This document shows, in pieces, positions 52,875 to 62,298 of a stretch of DNA of 64,000 bases. This stretch comes from Pelagicoccus mobilis (lineage in GTDB: Bacteria; Verrucomicrobiota; Verrucomicrobiia; Opitutales; Opitutaceae), in NCBI RefSeq assembly GCF_016595505.1, contig NZ_JAENIL010000005.1, positions 62,001 through 126,000 on the forward strand, in the 5' to 3' direction. The first letter of the stretch is position 1, and each line of letters starts with the position of its first letter. A program made the translations under genes and the position numbers. The notes under the pieces were generated by a model. It saw only the letters and a list, made by a program, of their open reading frames with translations, was not told the DNA's origin and searched no databases.

Positions 52875-54473
52875 TCAGTTCGGCAAACTGCCCTTCCAGC
52901 CTTTATCAAATTGAGCGATTAACGCCTCAACGAGCTCTGGGCTATCCGCAGCGATATTCTTAGTTTCATCCGGGTCCTGATCATGATCGTACAGCTCCAC
53001 AAAAATCGGCTCCGCGTCCAAGTTCCGATAGTCCTTCCAGAGGACAAGACGGTGCGTATCGGTACGCATCGTGTAGCTCATCAGGTGTTTTTCGAAAAGC
53101 TCTCGATCCCAACGATCTTTCTGCTGCTCAATAATCTTCGCTTCCACATCCTCGATCAGGGGTCCGAAAAACAATTCACGCATATCTTCGGTCAATGGAT
53201 TCGCCGCCCACTCACGCAAGGCGGGATTTGGATACTGACTAAACGCCGCAGTCTTCCAGCTCCTATCGGGATCCTCAAGCAATGGCTTGAAACTATGCCC
53301 CTCCACATGCTCAGGAATATCGACTCCTACCAAGTCGCATAGAGTTGGATACATGTCGACAAGCTCAACGAGAGCATCCGTCGTCTTGCCACGACTTCCC
53401 GCAGGCATGTCCGGTGTCCAAATCATCAATGGCACGCGTGCTGAAATTTCGTAGTTGGTCGCTTTCCCCCAGATCCCCATGTCACCGAGGTGCCAACCGT
53501 GGTCTCCCCAAACAATAATGATCGTGTTATCACGCTCTCCCACCTCTTCTAGCTCGTTTATCATCCGGCCAATCTGCGCATCCACATAGCTAACACAGGC
53601 GAGGTAACCATGAAGCAGCGTTCGAGCGAGCTCGTCGTCGATGTCACCGTACTTAGGAATACCATGGCGTGTTCGCAGCTCGAAAGACGCATGCAAGCCC
53701 ATTGCCGCACCGTCCTCTGGAGCCTTTGGGTTCTTTGCCAATGGAATAGAATCTCTGTCGTACAAATCCCAATACCGCTTGGGCGCGACAAAATCTAAGT
53801 GCGGCTTTTTGAAACCGAGCCCGAGGAAGAATGGTTTCTGCCCTTTCTCCAACATGTCATGCAAGGTCCCAATCGCCAAATCGGTCGCGTATCCATCTTC
53901 ATATGCATTGTCCGGTACATCCGCACTCTCATAGGCAGGCCCCTTCAGCAGCGCGCTATGAGCATCTTTCCCGAGCCGCTCCCTTTTCTCCTTGGCGATC
54001 GCTCGGTTCTCAGGAAGCGCGAATCCGCCCACTGTCTTCTTGGGCACTCGCTTCTTGGCCGGCGTGCGACTCCATGACTTTTCGGGATCGTTGAACTTTC
54101 CGTGGTAGATCTTTCCGCTGTGTACCGCTTCGTATCCTTGAGCGATCAGGTGCTGTGGTAGCGTAACGATGTCAGGATTAGCATCGCGGAAATAAGTGTA
54201 GTTTTCGACAACCCCAATCGTATCCGGCCGCGCACCTGTCATGATGCTAGCTCGAGAAGGACTGCAAATAGCCTCCTGGCAATAGGCTCGATTGAATAGC
54301 AAACCGTCAGCCGCAAGAGCGTCCAGGTTTGGACTGATAGCGATTTCAGAACCGTAACACCCGAGCTCGGGGCGAAGATCGTCAATCGCGATAAACAGTA
54401 TATTTGGTCGTTCTTCAGCTGCGCTCAAAGCAGCGACAGCTAAACAGATTAGGGATATGAGGGGCTTTTTCAT
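52875..54473 (-). CDS. Secreted sulfatase, family S1 (iduronate-2-sulfatase-like)
   Basis: A 532-residue sulfatase; the ATG at 54473 gives a signal peptide MKKPLISLICLAVAALSA. The metal pair is D31-D32 (LFIAIDDLRPELGCYG). The maturation motif is CSPSR with Cys70 as formylglycine precursor. VHSGKIYH, FLGLGFKKPHLDF and WGDHGWHLGD complete the active site. The sequence style is that of iduronate-2-sulfatase-like S1 enzymes (subfamily S1_7 is suggested), a group that includes marine galactan sulfatases. It lies 54 bases after GH127 on the same strand, so the two may cooperate on carrageenan oligomers. The CTPSR sulfatase at 9260 has a different style and probably a different target position. Confidence 0.9.
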   Translation of the reverse strand: MKKPLISLICLAVAALSAAEERPNILFIAIDDLRPELGCYGSEIAISPNLDALAADGLLFNRAYCQEAICSPSRASIMTGARPDTIGVVENYTYFRDANPDIVTLPQHLIAQGYEAVHSGKIYHGKFNDPEKSWSRTPAKKRVPKKTVGGFALPENRAIAKEKRERLGKDAHSALLKGPAYESADVPDNAYEDGYATDLAIGTLHDMLEKGQKPFFLGLGFKKPHLDFVAPKRYWDLYDRDSIPLAKNPKAPEDGAAMGLHASFELRTRHGIPKYGDIDDELARTLLHGYLACVSYVDAQIGRMINELEEVGERDNTIIIVWGDHGWHLGDMGIWGKATNYEISARVPLMIWTPDMPAGSRGKTTDALVELVDMYPTLCDLVGVDIPEHVEGHSFKPLLEDPDRSWKTAAFSQYPNPALREWAANPLTEDMRELFFGPLIEDVEAKIIEQQKDRWDRELFEKHLMSYTMRTDTHRLVLWKDYRNLDAEPIFVELYDHDQDPDETKNIAADSPELVEALIAQFDKGWKGSLPN

Positions 54474-54527
54474 TAGGCACAAAATTGAAAAAGAAAGAAA
54501 CGATCAGGTTCGGGACACTACACTCAA

Positions 54528-56540
54528 CTAACGATCCCAAGCAAGCGGCAACCAAACACTCATCTCACACTCTCCTCGATTGCTCCAAGCAAAGTACGGT
54601 ATAAACTTAGTCTCGATCGCTTCTAGCGCTGGTTTTCTGAATTCGTAGTACATGCGGTCCGACTTGTCGCTTGTATCCAACAGGGCCTGACCGCTCAGCG
54701 TTGTCATCCCTCCTAGAAAGTCCGCTTTATACTCTGCATCCAGCTCTAGGTCAGCCGGCAGGTAAACATCCAAAACACCAGTCCCTTTGGGTAGGTCAGA
54801 GGTTTCGAGACAGTATACGACCGGACCTCGTTTAATCGCCACTTGGTTACGTACTTCTTCGATCCGCTGGTGACCGGCCAAGAGTTTCGTTTCTATCGGC
54901 AACTCAAGTTTGATTACATCACCCTTTTTCCACTTACGCTTCAACACCGCAAACTGACCAGGCTCAACCACTGCCTTTACCTTCTTTCCATTTACTTTGA
55001 GCGTTGCTCCGTTTGCCCATTGTGGAACACGAAGCTGAACGTCGAAAGCTTCCGCCTTACAGTCTTCGATCTCGATTCGCACAGATCCGTTCCAGGGATA
55101 TCGACTGTCCTGCTTCAGCTTAATCGGAGAGCCATCGAGTAGTTTTGTATCCAGTTTGTTGCCACCATAGAGATTTACGGCAACTCCATTGTCAGACAGG
55201 CTATAAGCCCATCCTGAAAGCTTGGCAATGGTGCGAACCAAATTCGGAGGACAGCAAAAGCAAGGGATATAGGGCGTCCGAGTCGCGTAGTCGGTCTTAC
55301 CAAGATGTTGACTCGCCGTACGGCGAAGCGGGTTAGTATAAAAGTAATGTGTACCCTCAGAGCTGATACCGGATAGAGCACTATTGTAGAGCACAAGCTC
55401 TATAATGTCACCGTACTTGGATTCGCCCTTCAGCCCCATCATACGCCAATTAAACATGGCATTGCATACGTTCGCACAGGTTTCGTTGTACGCTGTCGCG
55501 TTGGGCATCATGTACTCGTCAATAAATGCCTCGTGAACGAAATCTACGTGCGAGGATGCTCCGTGATGGGTCTGGCCAATCGCGCCTGTCACATACATCT
55601 TCCGGTCTACCACGTCGTGCCAAATGTGATCGAGCGATCTAAGCAAGGCCTTCTCTCCGGTTTCCGCATAAACGTCAGCCGCGCCCGAATACAGATACAT
55701 CCCAAGCACCGCATGTCCCTCCGCATGCTTTTCTTTCCGAAATGGAGTTCGGTCTTGAGCCATGTCGCCTTTCGTATGGTGCGAAACCGCCTCAGTCCCG
55801 TCGTTCTTATTCACGCCCCGGTTATCGATGAAATGCTGAGCAAGAGTCAGGTAACGCTTGTCCTTCGTTGTCCGATACAATTCGACGAGCCCAATGATGT
55901 TCGTCTGATTGAAGCCGATGCGGGCTAGCTCAGGCGGACACGGGACAAAAGTTTTGTAGAGAAAGTCCGCGTGCTTGATCGCGATGTCCAGGAAGTTACT
56001 CTGCCCTGTGACGCGATTGTGGATACAGGCAGCATAAAACAGATGCCCCGCATTATACATTTCATGGAGCTGTCTATTGGAGAATCGTTCGATACCCTTG
56101 ATTTGATTCTTGGTATGAAGATAGCCATCAGACTCTTGAGCAGTCGCAATCACCTCAATGATCTCATCTAAATCGGCCAGAATCTTTGGGTCTTTGTTAA
56201 CTGCGTAGATGTAAGTCGCCGCCTCCATCCACTTGTAGAAGTCTCCGTCGTGCCAGTTGGTACCGAAGTGCTCCCCTTCCTGAAGGCCCGCGGCGATCTT
56301 GAAGTTGTTGTACGCTCCTCCGATGTCGCCCTTCAGGATTTCGCCCATGTGGGGAACCATCACCTCTTCAGCAAGTTTGAACTTGTCGGCCCAAAATCCC
56401 TCCGTCCAGACACAGTCGCCGATGTTGATACTTCGCAGTTTGACATGCGGACTTTCCGCATTATCTGCGATCCCATGCTCTTGCGCTGCAACAACTTGGG
56501 AAAGAATCAGGCCGAGGGTGACAAACAATGAGAGTTTCAT
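54528..56540 (-). CDS. GH127 glycoside hydrolase
   Basis: A 670-residue secreted enzyme (signal peptide about 1-19) of the GH127 fold, an alpha/alpha barrel followed by beta-sandwiches. The zinc/thiolate site of the family is preserved: Glu353 and Cys355 (YNETCANVC) and Cys429-Cys430 (CFCCPPN). Cys429 is the expected nucleophile by comparison with HypBA1 (E338, C340, C417, C418). GH127 includes beta-L-arabinofuranosidases, and in marine bacteria 3,6-anhydro-D-galactosidases acting on carrageenan oligosaccharides. With a sulfatase directly downstream and galactan genes around it, the carrageenan role is more likely. It is divergent from the sugar porter at 56782 and probably starts a minus-strand operon. 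Confidence 0.88.
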   Translation of the reverse strand: MKLSLFVTLGLILSQVVAAQEHGIADNAESPHVKLRSINIGDCVWTEGFWADKFKLAEEVMVPHMGEILKGDIGGAYNNFKIAAGLQEGEHFGTNWHDGDFYKWMEAATYIYAVNKDPKILADLDEIIEVIATAQESDGYLHTKNQIKGIERFSNRQLHEMYNAGHLFYAACIHNRVTGQSNFLDIAIKHADFLYKTFVPCPPELARIGFNQTNIIGLVELYRTTKDKRYLTLAQHFIDNRGVNKNDGTEAVSHHTKGDMAQDRTPFRKEKHAEGHAVLGMYLYSGAADVYAETGEKALLRSLDHIWHDVVDRKMYVTGAIGQTHHGASSHVDFVHEAFIDEYMMPNATAYNETCANVCNAMFNWRMMGLKGESKYGDIIELVLYNSALSGISSEGTHYFYTNPLRRTASQHLGKTDYATRTPYIPCFCCPPNLVRTIAKLSGWAYSLSDNGVAVNLYGGNKLDTKLLDGSPIKLKQDSRYPWNGSVRIEIEDCKAEAFDVQLRVPQWANGATLKVNGKKVKAVVEPGQFAVLKRKWKKGDVIKLELPIETKLLAGHQRIEEVRNQVAIKRGPVVYCLETSDLPKGTGVLDVYLPADLELDAEYKADFLGGMTTLSGQALLDTSDKSDRMYYEFRKPALEAIETKFIPYFAWSNRGECEMSVWLPLAWDR

Positions 56541-56638
56541 ATCTGGGAGTAACTTGAGGTCTCTGCCAACAGGCCCTTCCCGAGGGCGTGCCCATCAACA
56601 CCAAGCAATTGCCTCTCGAAGAAAAACCTCACCCGGAA

Positions 56639-56658
56639 ATTTGGGAAAATACCCAAAT
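56639..56658. promoter_or_regulatory. Inverted repeat ATTTGGG-N6-CCCAAAT
   Basis: A perfect 7-base inverted repeat (56639-56645 and 56652-56658) in the 241-base divergent space between the GH127 gene and the sugar porter. It may be an operator for either direction. Confidence 0.35.
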
Positions 56659-56704
56659 GATCTCTCAATTTCGCTTAACTCATTCAGCCCTTTGCAGGTT
56701 GACC

Positions 56705-56718
56705 TATTGCGCGCAATA
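56705..56718. promoter_or_regulatory. Perfect 14-base palindrome TATTGCGCGCAATA
   Basis: A LacI-type palindrome (core TTGCGCGCAA) 63 bases upstream of the porter start in the divergent GH127/porter region. No LacI-family gene is adjacent, so the regulator would act in trans. Confidence 0.45.
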
Positions 56719-56781
56719 CACACTTTCCTGCGAGAGTTCGCTCAACAAGCACCCAATCCCTACCTACCTAGAGCCTCACCT

Positions 56782-58359
56782 ATGTCCCAAGCCCATCGCA
56801 ACGCGTTCTTCTACTCCCTAATCGTCGCTCTCGGCGGATTCGTTTTCGGACTCGATCTCGTCCTCATCGCCGGCACCTTCCAGTATACTAAAATCCAGTT
56901 CGGGCTCAGCGCTGCCGAAATCGGCCTCATCGCTTCCGGACCTGGTTGGGGAGCCCTCGCCGCTCTGCTTTTCGCCGGTTACATCAGCGACCGATTTGGA
57001 AGAAAGAAGACGCTCCTCCTAATCGCAGCCCTCTACACCGTTTCCGCAATAGGCTCCGCCCTCGCTGCTGGACTTTGGAGTTTGTTCGCATTTCGCCTGA
57101 TCGGCGGGCTCGCCTTCACCTCCCTTTCCATGGCCTCCATGTACATTGGTGAAATCGCCCCCCCAGCCATTCGAGGGAAACTCGTGGGCGCGAACCAATT
57201 CAACATCGCCATCGGCACCTTCGCAGCCTCCGGCTTGAATTTCCTGATCGCCAACTCCGCCGCATCCTCCCCAGCCTGGGCTAGCTTAATCGCTCTCAAC
57301 GAGGACACGGCTTGGCGTTGGATGCTTGGGATCGAGACCATCCCGGCGGTCATTTGGTTTCTACTCCTTCTCAAAGTCCCAGAAAGCCCTCGTTGGCTTA
57401 TTCTGAACGACAAGGTCAACGAGGCGAAAAAAGTCCTCTCACGCATCACCGATCCCGACAAAGTTCAAGAGCAGTTCGATCAAATCGTCCTCAATCTCAA
57501 AGACACCCACCACAGTCTCAACTACGCCCAACAAGCGAAGCTGCTCTTCTCGCCGAAGCTGAAGATCGCTCTCTACGTCGGGCTCATCCTTGCCATCGTA
57601 CAACCATGGACAGGCATGAACGCGCTCCAATCCTTCATGCCTCAGATCTTTGAATACGCAGGCCGCGGCGAAACGAAGCTCTACGATCAGATGATCGTAA
57701 ACTTCATCAGCATGTTCTTCACGCTTCTCGCCCTTTTCCTTATCGACAAGATCGGGCGCCGCAAAATTCTCATCGGCGGGCTTTCCGCCTGCGCCCTATC
57801 CTGGTTCGTTATCGCTTACGGCTTCGGTTCCGCCACCTATTCGGTTACCCCTGAAGTGATCGCTGCTGTTTCAGAAGAGATCGACCCAGCAAAGCTCCAA
57901 GCCATCGAAGGTAAAGTTTTCCAAGATGAGCTCACTTTCAAAACCGAGCTGATGCAACTCGTCACAGCGGACGAATATCGTACGATCGAAGGTCCTGTGT
58001 TCAACCATGGAGTATCCATGAACGCCCTACTCGTTCTGACAGCAATCATCGTCTTCGCCTGCGCTTTCAGCTTCTCAGCCGGCCCGATCCTTTGGATCCT
58101 ATTCTCCGAGCTTTTCCCGACGAAGGTCAGAGCCCTCTCTATCACGGGTTGTGCCTTCGTCACCTCTGTCTTCGGTGGGGTCGTCGTTCCTCAACTCTAC
58201 CCCATCCAGGTGGAGACACTTGGATCCACCACCACCTTCTTCATCTACGGAGCCTTCTGCTTTTTCGGGATGATCGCCCTCGCTAAACTCACCCCTGAAA
58301 CCAAGGGTAAGTCTATCGAGGAAATCGAAGTCGAAATCGAACGACTCGGCTCGAAGTAG
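56782..58359 (+). CDS. MFS sugar porter with enlarged periplasmic loop
   Basis: A 525-residue sugar porter starting MSQAHRNAFFYSLIVALGG. The frame is open far upstream but overlaps the divergent GH127 gene there, so this ATG, after the intergenic palindromes, is preferred. Marks are GFVFGLDLVLIAGT, DRFGRKKTLLL, PESPRWLILND, DKIGRRKIL and PETKGKSIEEIE. Between two helices of the C-terminal half there is an extra soluble segment of about 55 residues (TPEVIAAVSEEIDPAKLQAI and onward), longer than in the other two porters of this window. It probably imports the monosaccharide freed by GH127 or related enzymes (galactose or anhydro-galactose). Confidence 0.88.
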   Translation: MSQAHRNAFFYSLIVALGGFVFGLDLVLIAGTFQYTKIQFGLSAAEIGLIASGPGWGALAALLFAGYISDRFGRKKTLLLIAALYTVSAIGSALAAGLWSLFAFRLIGGLAFTSLSMASMYIGEIAPPAIRGKLVGANQFNIAIGTFAASGLNFLIANSAASSPAWASLIALNEDTAWRWMLGIETIPAVIWFLLLLKVPESPRWLILNDKVNEAKKVLSRITDPDKVQEQFDQIVLNLKDTHHSLNYAQQAKLLFSPKLKIALYVGLILAIVQPWTGMNALQSFMPQIFEYAGRGETKLYDQMIVNFISMFFTLLALFLIDKIGRRKILIGGLSACALSWFVIAYGFGSATYSVTPEVIAAVSEEIDPAKLQAIEGKVFQDELTFKTELMQLVTADEYRTIEGPVFNHGVSMNALLVLTAIIVFACAFSFSAGPILWILFSELFPTKVRALSITGCAFVTSVFGGVVVPQLYPIQVETLGSTTTFFIYGAFCFFGMIALAKLTPETKGKSIEEIEVEIERLGSK

Positions 58360-58521
58360 CTCAGATCGTGGAGTCTCCATACAGACTCCGCGAGACAAGT
58401 ACCTATTAGGGAGCGTCTTTCGCGACTCTCCCCCTCGACAGCATACAACTTTAGGTGTAAAGTCAGAGCGACTGTGCCACTTGTGCTTGGCGCCTTGTTT
58501 ACGGTCAAGAATGCTGTGAGA

Positions 58522-59778
58522 ATGAGTCGCCTCGAGAACAGTCAATGCTTCGAAGAACACCCTGCTTGCCGGGAGGTTCGTCGTTCGCTCGCCCAACGCG
58601 AAGCGGAACTCGTGGAGCAATTGGTACGTTTGGCGGATATCAACTCCGGATCGTACAATCCAGACGGCCACCATCTGGTGGCTAATGCGGTAATCGAATC
58701 TGTCGAGGGCTTCATTCCCAATCCGGTAGAACGACTAACGAATCCCCAAAACGGCGAACTCCTCGCTCTCCGCTGGCGACACATCACGCCCAACACGCCA
58801 CGTGTCCTCCTGAACGGTCACCTCGACACCGTCTACGAACCGGAGAGCAATTTTCAAACCTGCTCCTTCTCCGTAGACCGAAAAACCATAAACGGTCCAG
58901 GGGTCACCGACATGAAAGGCGGCATCGTAATCCTCTTCGCCGCACTCAAAGCGTTTTTGGAAACCGAGTTTGCCAACCAGCTTTCCTGGGAAATCCTGAT
59001 CACCTTCGACGAAGAGATAGGATCCCACAAGAGTCGCGAGCTACTAGAGCAATCCGCCCGCGAGAATGATATCGGAATCGTATTCGAATCCTCCTTACCC
59101 GACGGCTCACTAATCCGAAACCGAATGGGCACTGGTCTCGTGGAAGTAGAGGTCCAGGGGAAAGCGGCTCACTCAGGACGCGATTTTGAGAAAGGCAAAA
59201 ACGCCATAGTAGCCCTTTCCCGATTTATTAACTTAGCCCACGAGCTGAACGACTCAATTCCTGGCGGAATCATCAACGTAGCCCAGACTCAGGGCGGCGG
59301 AGCTGTCAACGTCGTTCCCGACCGAGCCAGTGCGAAAATCAATTTGAGAGCAAGCGACAGCCAAGCTGAGCAAGCGATCCTTGACGGACTCGAAAAACAC
59401 GCCAACGAAACCGGCAAACGGACAGGATGTTCCCTCTCTCTTACCGGTGGCTTTACCCGCCCGCCAAAAAAGGCTGACGCCAAACTAGAACATCTCATGA
59501 GCGCTTGGGACAACACAGCCTCCGGCATGGGCGAAAAACTCAGTTGGAAAGACACCGGGGGTGCCTCTGATGGCAATATTCTCCAAGCGGCTGGCTTAGC
59601 TAACATCGACAACCTAGGAGCCATCGGAGCTCACATCCACAGCGAACAGGAGTACATAGAGTGTTCCAGCCTTGTCAGCCGTGCTCAACTCGTCGCCTCA
59701 TTCCTAGTCAATTTAAGCAGCGGGAAGTTCGAGTTCCCTCGCTCAACCTCTCAAGACAGCGAGCACTCGCCCTCTTAA
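58522..59778 (+). CDS. M20-family metallohydrolase of the succinyl-arginine operon
   Basis: A 418-residue cytoplasmic zinc hydrolase of the M20/ArgE/carboxypeptidase-G2 family. The ATG at 58522 is preferred to an upstream GTG at 58474. Zinc-site segments are LLNGHLDTVY, GPGVTDMKGG, TFDEEIGSHK and FESSLPDG; the lid dimerisation domain contains GKAAHSGRDFEKGKNA. It is followed 6 bases later by AstA and then AstD. In the arginine succinyltransferase pathway the last step removes succinate from succinylglutamate, normally by AstE, which belongs to another family. This M20 enzyme is well placed to do that job or to deacylate succinyl-ornithine or succinyl-arginine, but the substrate is inferred from context only. 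Confidence 0.82.
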   Translation: MSRLENSQCFEEHPACREVRRSLAQREAELVEQLVRLADINSGSYNPDGHHLVANAVIESVEGFIPNPVERLTNPQNGELLALRWRHITPNTPRVLLNGHLDTVYEPESNFQTCSFSVDRKTINGPGVTDMKGGIVILFAALKAFLETEFANQLSWEILITFDEEIGSHKSRELLEQSARENDIGIVFESSLPDGSLIRNRMGTGLVEVEVQGKAAHSGRDFEKGKNAIVALSRFINLAHELNDSIPGGIINVAQTQGGGAVNVVPDRASAKINLRASDSQAEQAILDGLEKHANETGKRTGCSLSLTGGFTRPPKKADAKLEHLMSAWDNTASGMGEKLSWKDTGGASDGNILQAAGLANIDNLGAIGAHIHSEQEYIECSSLVSRAQLVASFLVNLSSGKFEFPRSTSQDSEHSPS

Positions 59779-59784
59779 CATCAC

Positions 59785-60822
59785 ATGGAACCCAATAGCG
59801 CATACGTTCTACGACCGGCCAAGCTTGAGGATCTCCCTAGCCTGGTAGATCTCGTCAGCCACCTGACAGACTCCATCACCTCGATTCCACAGGATAAAGA
59901 GTTTCTCGAGAAACGTATCCACAAATCACTACGGGCATTCTATCCGAATATTGACCAAGCGGGCGACGAGCAGTACCTTTTTGTTCTGGAAGGCCCGGAA
60001 GGCATCGTCGGCACATCCGCCATCATCGCCAGAGTGGGTGGCTTCCAGCCGTTCTACACCTACAAAATCGAACGAGAGAATTTCGCCAACGCGGATCTCA
60101 AACTCGAAAAGTCGCATCCGACTCTCACCCTCAAGGCAAGCCACGACGGCCCCACTGAAATCGGTAGTCTCTACCTTCGCCCCGATTGCCGCCACTCCGG
60201 GTTGGGACGCCTGCTATCCCTCGGACGCTTCCTCTTTATCGCCCGTTTCCCAAAACGTTTTCGCTCTCAGATCCTCGCCGAACTAAGAGGCTTTTTGGAC
60301 GAACAAGGGAAATCTCCTTTTTGGGAGCAAGTCGCGAAGCCCTTCTTTGAACAGGAGTTCAGCGAGGCGGACTTTCTAAGCGGATTGGGTAACAAGAGTT
60401 TCATCCGTGACCTCATGCCACGCCATCCGCTCTATACCGAGCTGCTTCCCCAAGAGGTTCAGTCAGTCATCGGTCGAGTCCACAATCACACCGCCCCAGC
60501 GAAAGCTATCCTTGAAAGGGAAGGTTTCGAGGCAATCGAAGAGGTTGATATCTTCGATGCAGGACCGATCCTCCAAGCAAGCCGAGGTTCAGTTCGTTGC
60601 CTCAAGGAAGCACGTTCGTACGAAATCGAAAGCTTAGTTCCTGAAAGCGAACTTTCGAATTCACCGTGGCTAGCCGCCAATGGGCAGCTCGACTATAAAG
60701 CGTGTATTACTTCTGCAGATACACAGGAAGACAGTTGCTCACTTTCAGAAGTTGCAGCTAGCAGCCTAGGGCTCCAAGCGGGCGACACCGTATGGCTGAC
60801 ACCCTTATTTCCTAAATCATAA
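59785..60822 (+). CDS. astA: Arginine N-succinyltransferase (AstA/AruF-like)
   Basis: A 345-residue GNAT-fold enzyme that transfers succinate from succinyl-CoA to the alpha-amino group of arginine (or ornithine). Family segments are YVLRPAKLEDLPSLVDLV, LTDSITSIPQDKEFLEKRI, EIGSLYLRPDCRHSGLGRLL, FPKRFRSQILAELRG, FWEQVAKPFFEQEFSEAD and VHNHTAPAKAILEREGFE. Length fits the family. It lies between the M20 hydrolase and AstD with gaps of 6 and 5 bases, so it is clearly in an operon. AstB and AstC are not in the window. Confidence 0.9.
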   Translation: MEPNSAYVLRPAKLEDLPSLVDLVSHLTDSITSIPQDKEFLEKRIHKSLRAFYPNIDQAGDEQYLFVLEGPEGIVGTSAIIARVGGFQPFYTYKIERENFANADLKLEKSHPTLTLKASHDGPTEIGSLYLRPDCRHSGLGRLLSLGRFLFIARFPKRFRSQILAELRGFLDEQGKSPFWEQVAKPFFEQEFSEADFLSGLGNKSFIRDLMPRHPLYTELLPQEVQSVIGRVHNHTAPAKAILEREGFEAIEEVDIFDAGPILQASRGSVRCLKEARSYEIESLVPESELSNSPWLAANGQLDYKACITSADTQEDSCSLSEVAASSLGLQAGDTVWLTPLFPKS

Positions 60823-60827
60823 GTTCA

Positions 60828-62282
60828 ATGATCGAGAATTTCATATCAGGTGACTGGGAAGAAGGTGCGAGCGAACGCTCTCAACTCTCAGTAGATCCTT
60901 CCACCGGCAAAGAGAGAACGGCTTGGCAAGCCGCGAGCAGTGAGCAGGTAGACAAGGCCGTAGCTGCCGCTAGAGGCACTTTCGCAGAGTGGTCCAACAC
61001 TTCGCTGCAAGAACGCGAAAGCATCCTTCAACGCTACGCTGAGATCGTCTCAGAGCACGAAGATCAAATCGCAGCAGCGATTCAATCCGAGGCCGGCAAA
61101 CCCCTATGGGAAGCTCGACAAGAGGCAAAAGCGGTCGCAGGCAAAGTCGCCCTCTCCATCAAAGCCTACGCTCAACGCTGTGCGTCCTTCGGATCTGCCC
61201 CGAGCAGAGTCAGTTTCCGCCCTCATGGTGTTCTCGCCGTTTTAGGTCCCTTCAACTTTCCCGCCCACCTACCCAACGGGCACATCGTGCCTGCCCTGCT
61301 CGCGGGCAATACGATCGTATTCAAACCAAGTGAACGTGTTCCCCTCGCCGCCCAACTCATGGGTAAATGCTGGGAACAAGCGGGACTTCCCAAGGGTGTT
61401 CTCAACATCGTTCAAGGCGACGGCGAGACCGGAGCGGCCTTGGCTGAGCACGAACAGATCGACGGACTTCTCTTTACCGGAGGATCGAAACTCGGCGAAC
61501 ACTTCCGAAAACGCTACGCCGAGCATCCAGACAAAATACTAGCTCTCGAACTCGGCGGAAACAATCCGCTCGTCGTCTGGGATAGCTCGGATGTCGAAAC
61601 TGCAATCGATCTCATTTTGCAAAGCGCATACGTTACCGCCGGACAACGTTGTACCTGCGCGCGCCGCCTCATCATTCCAGATAACAGCTTCGGTCAAAGC
61701 GTGATCGATCAACTCAGCGCTGCAATTGATGAGATACGAGTCGGCTCCGCATACGCATCCCCTGAGGTATTTATGGGACCGGTGATCAGCCCCGATACCG
61801 CTCTTTCCCTCATCGAAAAGCAAACGGAGTTTACCGACAAGGGAGCCAATCCAATTAGATCCTGCCGTATTCTCGAGGAGAATACAGGTCTAGTGAGCCC
61901 CGGCTTGATCGATGTGACGGAACTGAGGGACCTTCCCGACGAGGAAATCTTCGGACCACTACTGCAGGTAAAACGAGTTAGCACCTTCGAAGAGGCGGTC
62001 TCGGAAGCAAACAATACGAACTACGGCCTCGCGGCGGGACTTATCTCTCAAGACCAAGAGCTCTACAAGACTTTCCACAGAGAGGTACGAGCTGGGATCA
62101 TCAACTGGAACAAGCCACTCACTGGAGCTTCCGGCGCTGCGCCTTTCGGCGGCATCGGACTCAGCGGCAACCATCGTCCCAGCGGATTCTTCGCAGCCGA
62201 CTATTGCTCCTACGCAGTCGCAAGTCTTGAATCCTCAGAAATAGAAGCGGGAGCTCTCCCACCTGGCCTTCGTCCCGCTTAA
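60828..62282 (+). CDS. astD: N-succinylglutamate 5-semialdehyde dehydrogenase
   Basis: A 484-residue NAD-dependent aldehyde dehydrogenase. Family marks are FKPSERVPLAAQLMG and FTGGSKLGEHF (cofactor binding), Glu in LALELGGNNPLVVWD and the catalytic Cys in TAGQRCTCARRL. The AstD-style ends (IENFISGDWEEG, SGNHRPSGFFAADYCSYAVA) distinguish it from general aldehyde dehydrogenases. It oxidises succinylglutamate semialdehyde to succinylglutamate in arginine breakdown. It starts 5 bases after AstA and is followed by a membrane transporter 16 bases later. Confidence 0.9.
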   Translation: MIENFISGDWEEGASERSQLSVDPSTGKERTAWQAASSEQVDKAVAAARGTFAEWSNTSLQERESILQRYAEIVSEHEDQIAAAIQSEAGKPLWEARQEAKAVAGKVALSIKAYAQRCASFGSAPSRVSFRPHGVLAVLGPFNFPAHLPNGHIVPALLAGNTIVFKPSERVPLAAQLMGKCWEQAGLPKGVLNIVQGDGETGAALAEHEQIDGLLFTGGSKLGEHFRKRYAEHPDKILALELGGNNPLVVWDSSDVETAIDLILQSAYVTAGQRCTCARRLIIPDNSFGQSVIDQLSAAIDEIRVGSAYASPEVFMGPVISPDTALSLIEKQTEFTDKGANPIRSCRILEENTGLVSPGLIDVTELRDLPDEEIFGPLLQVKRVSTFEEAVSEANNTNYGLAAGLISQDQELYKTFHREVRAGIINWNKPLTGASGAAPFGGIGLSGNHRPSGFFAADYCSYAVASLESSEIEAGALPPGLRPA

Positions 62283-62298
62283 CGAATCTCCATTACCC

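Noticed and set aside
56299-56781. N-terminal extension of the sugar porter frame
   Set aside because: It overlaps the divergent GH127 gene and the intergenic operators, and the family N-terminus begins at 56782.
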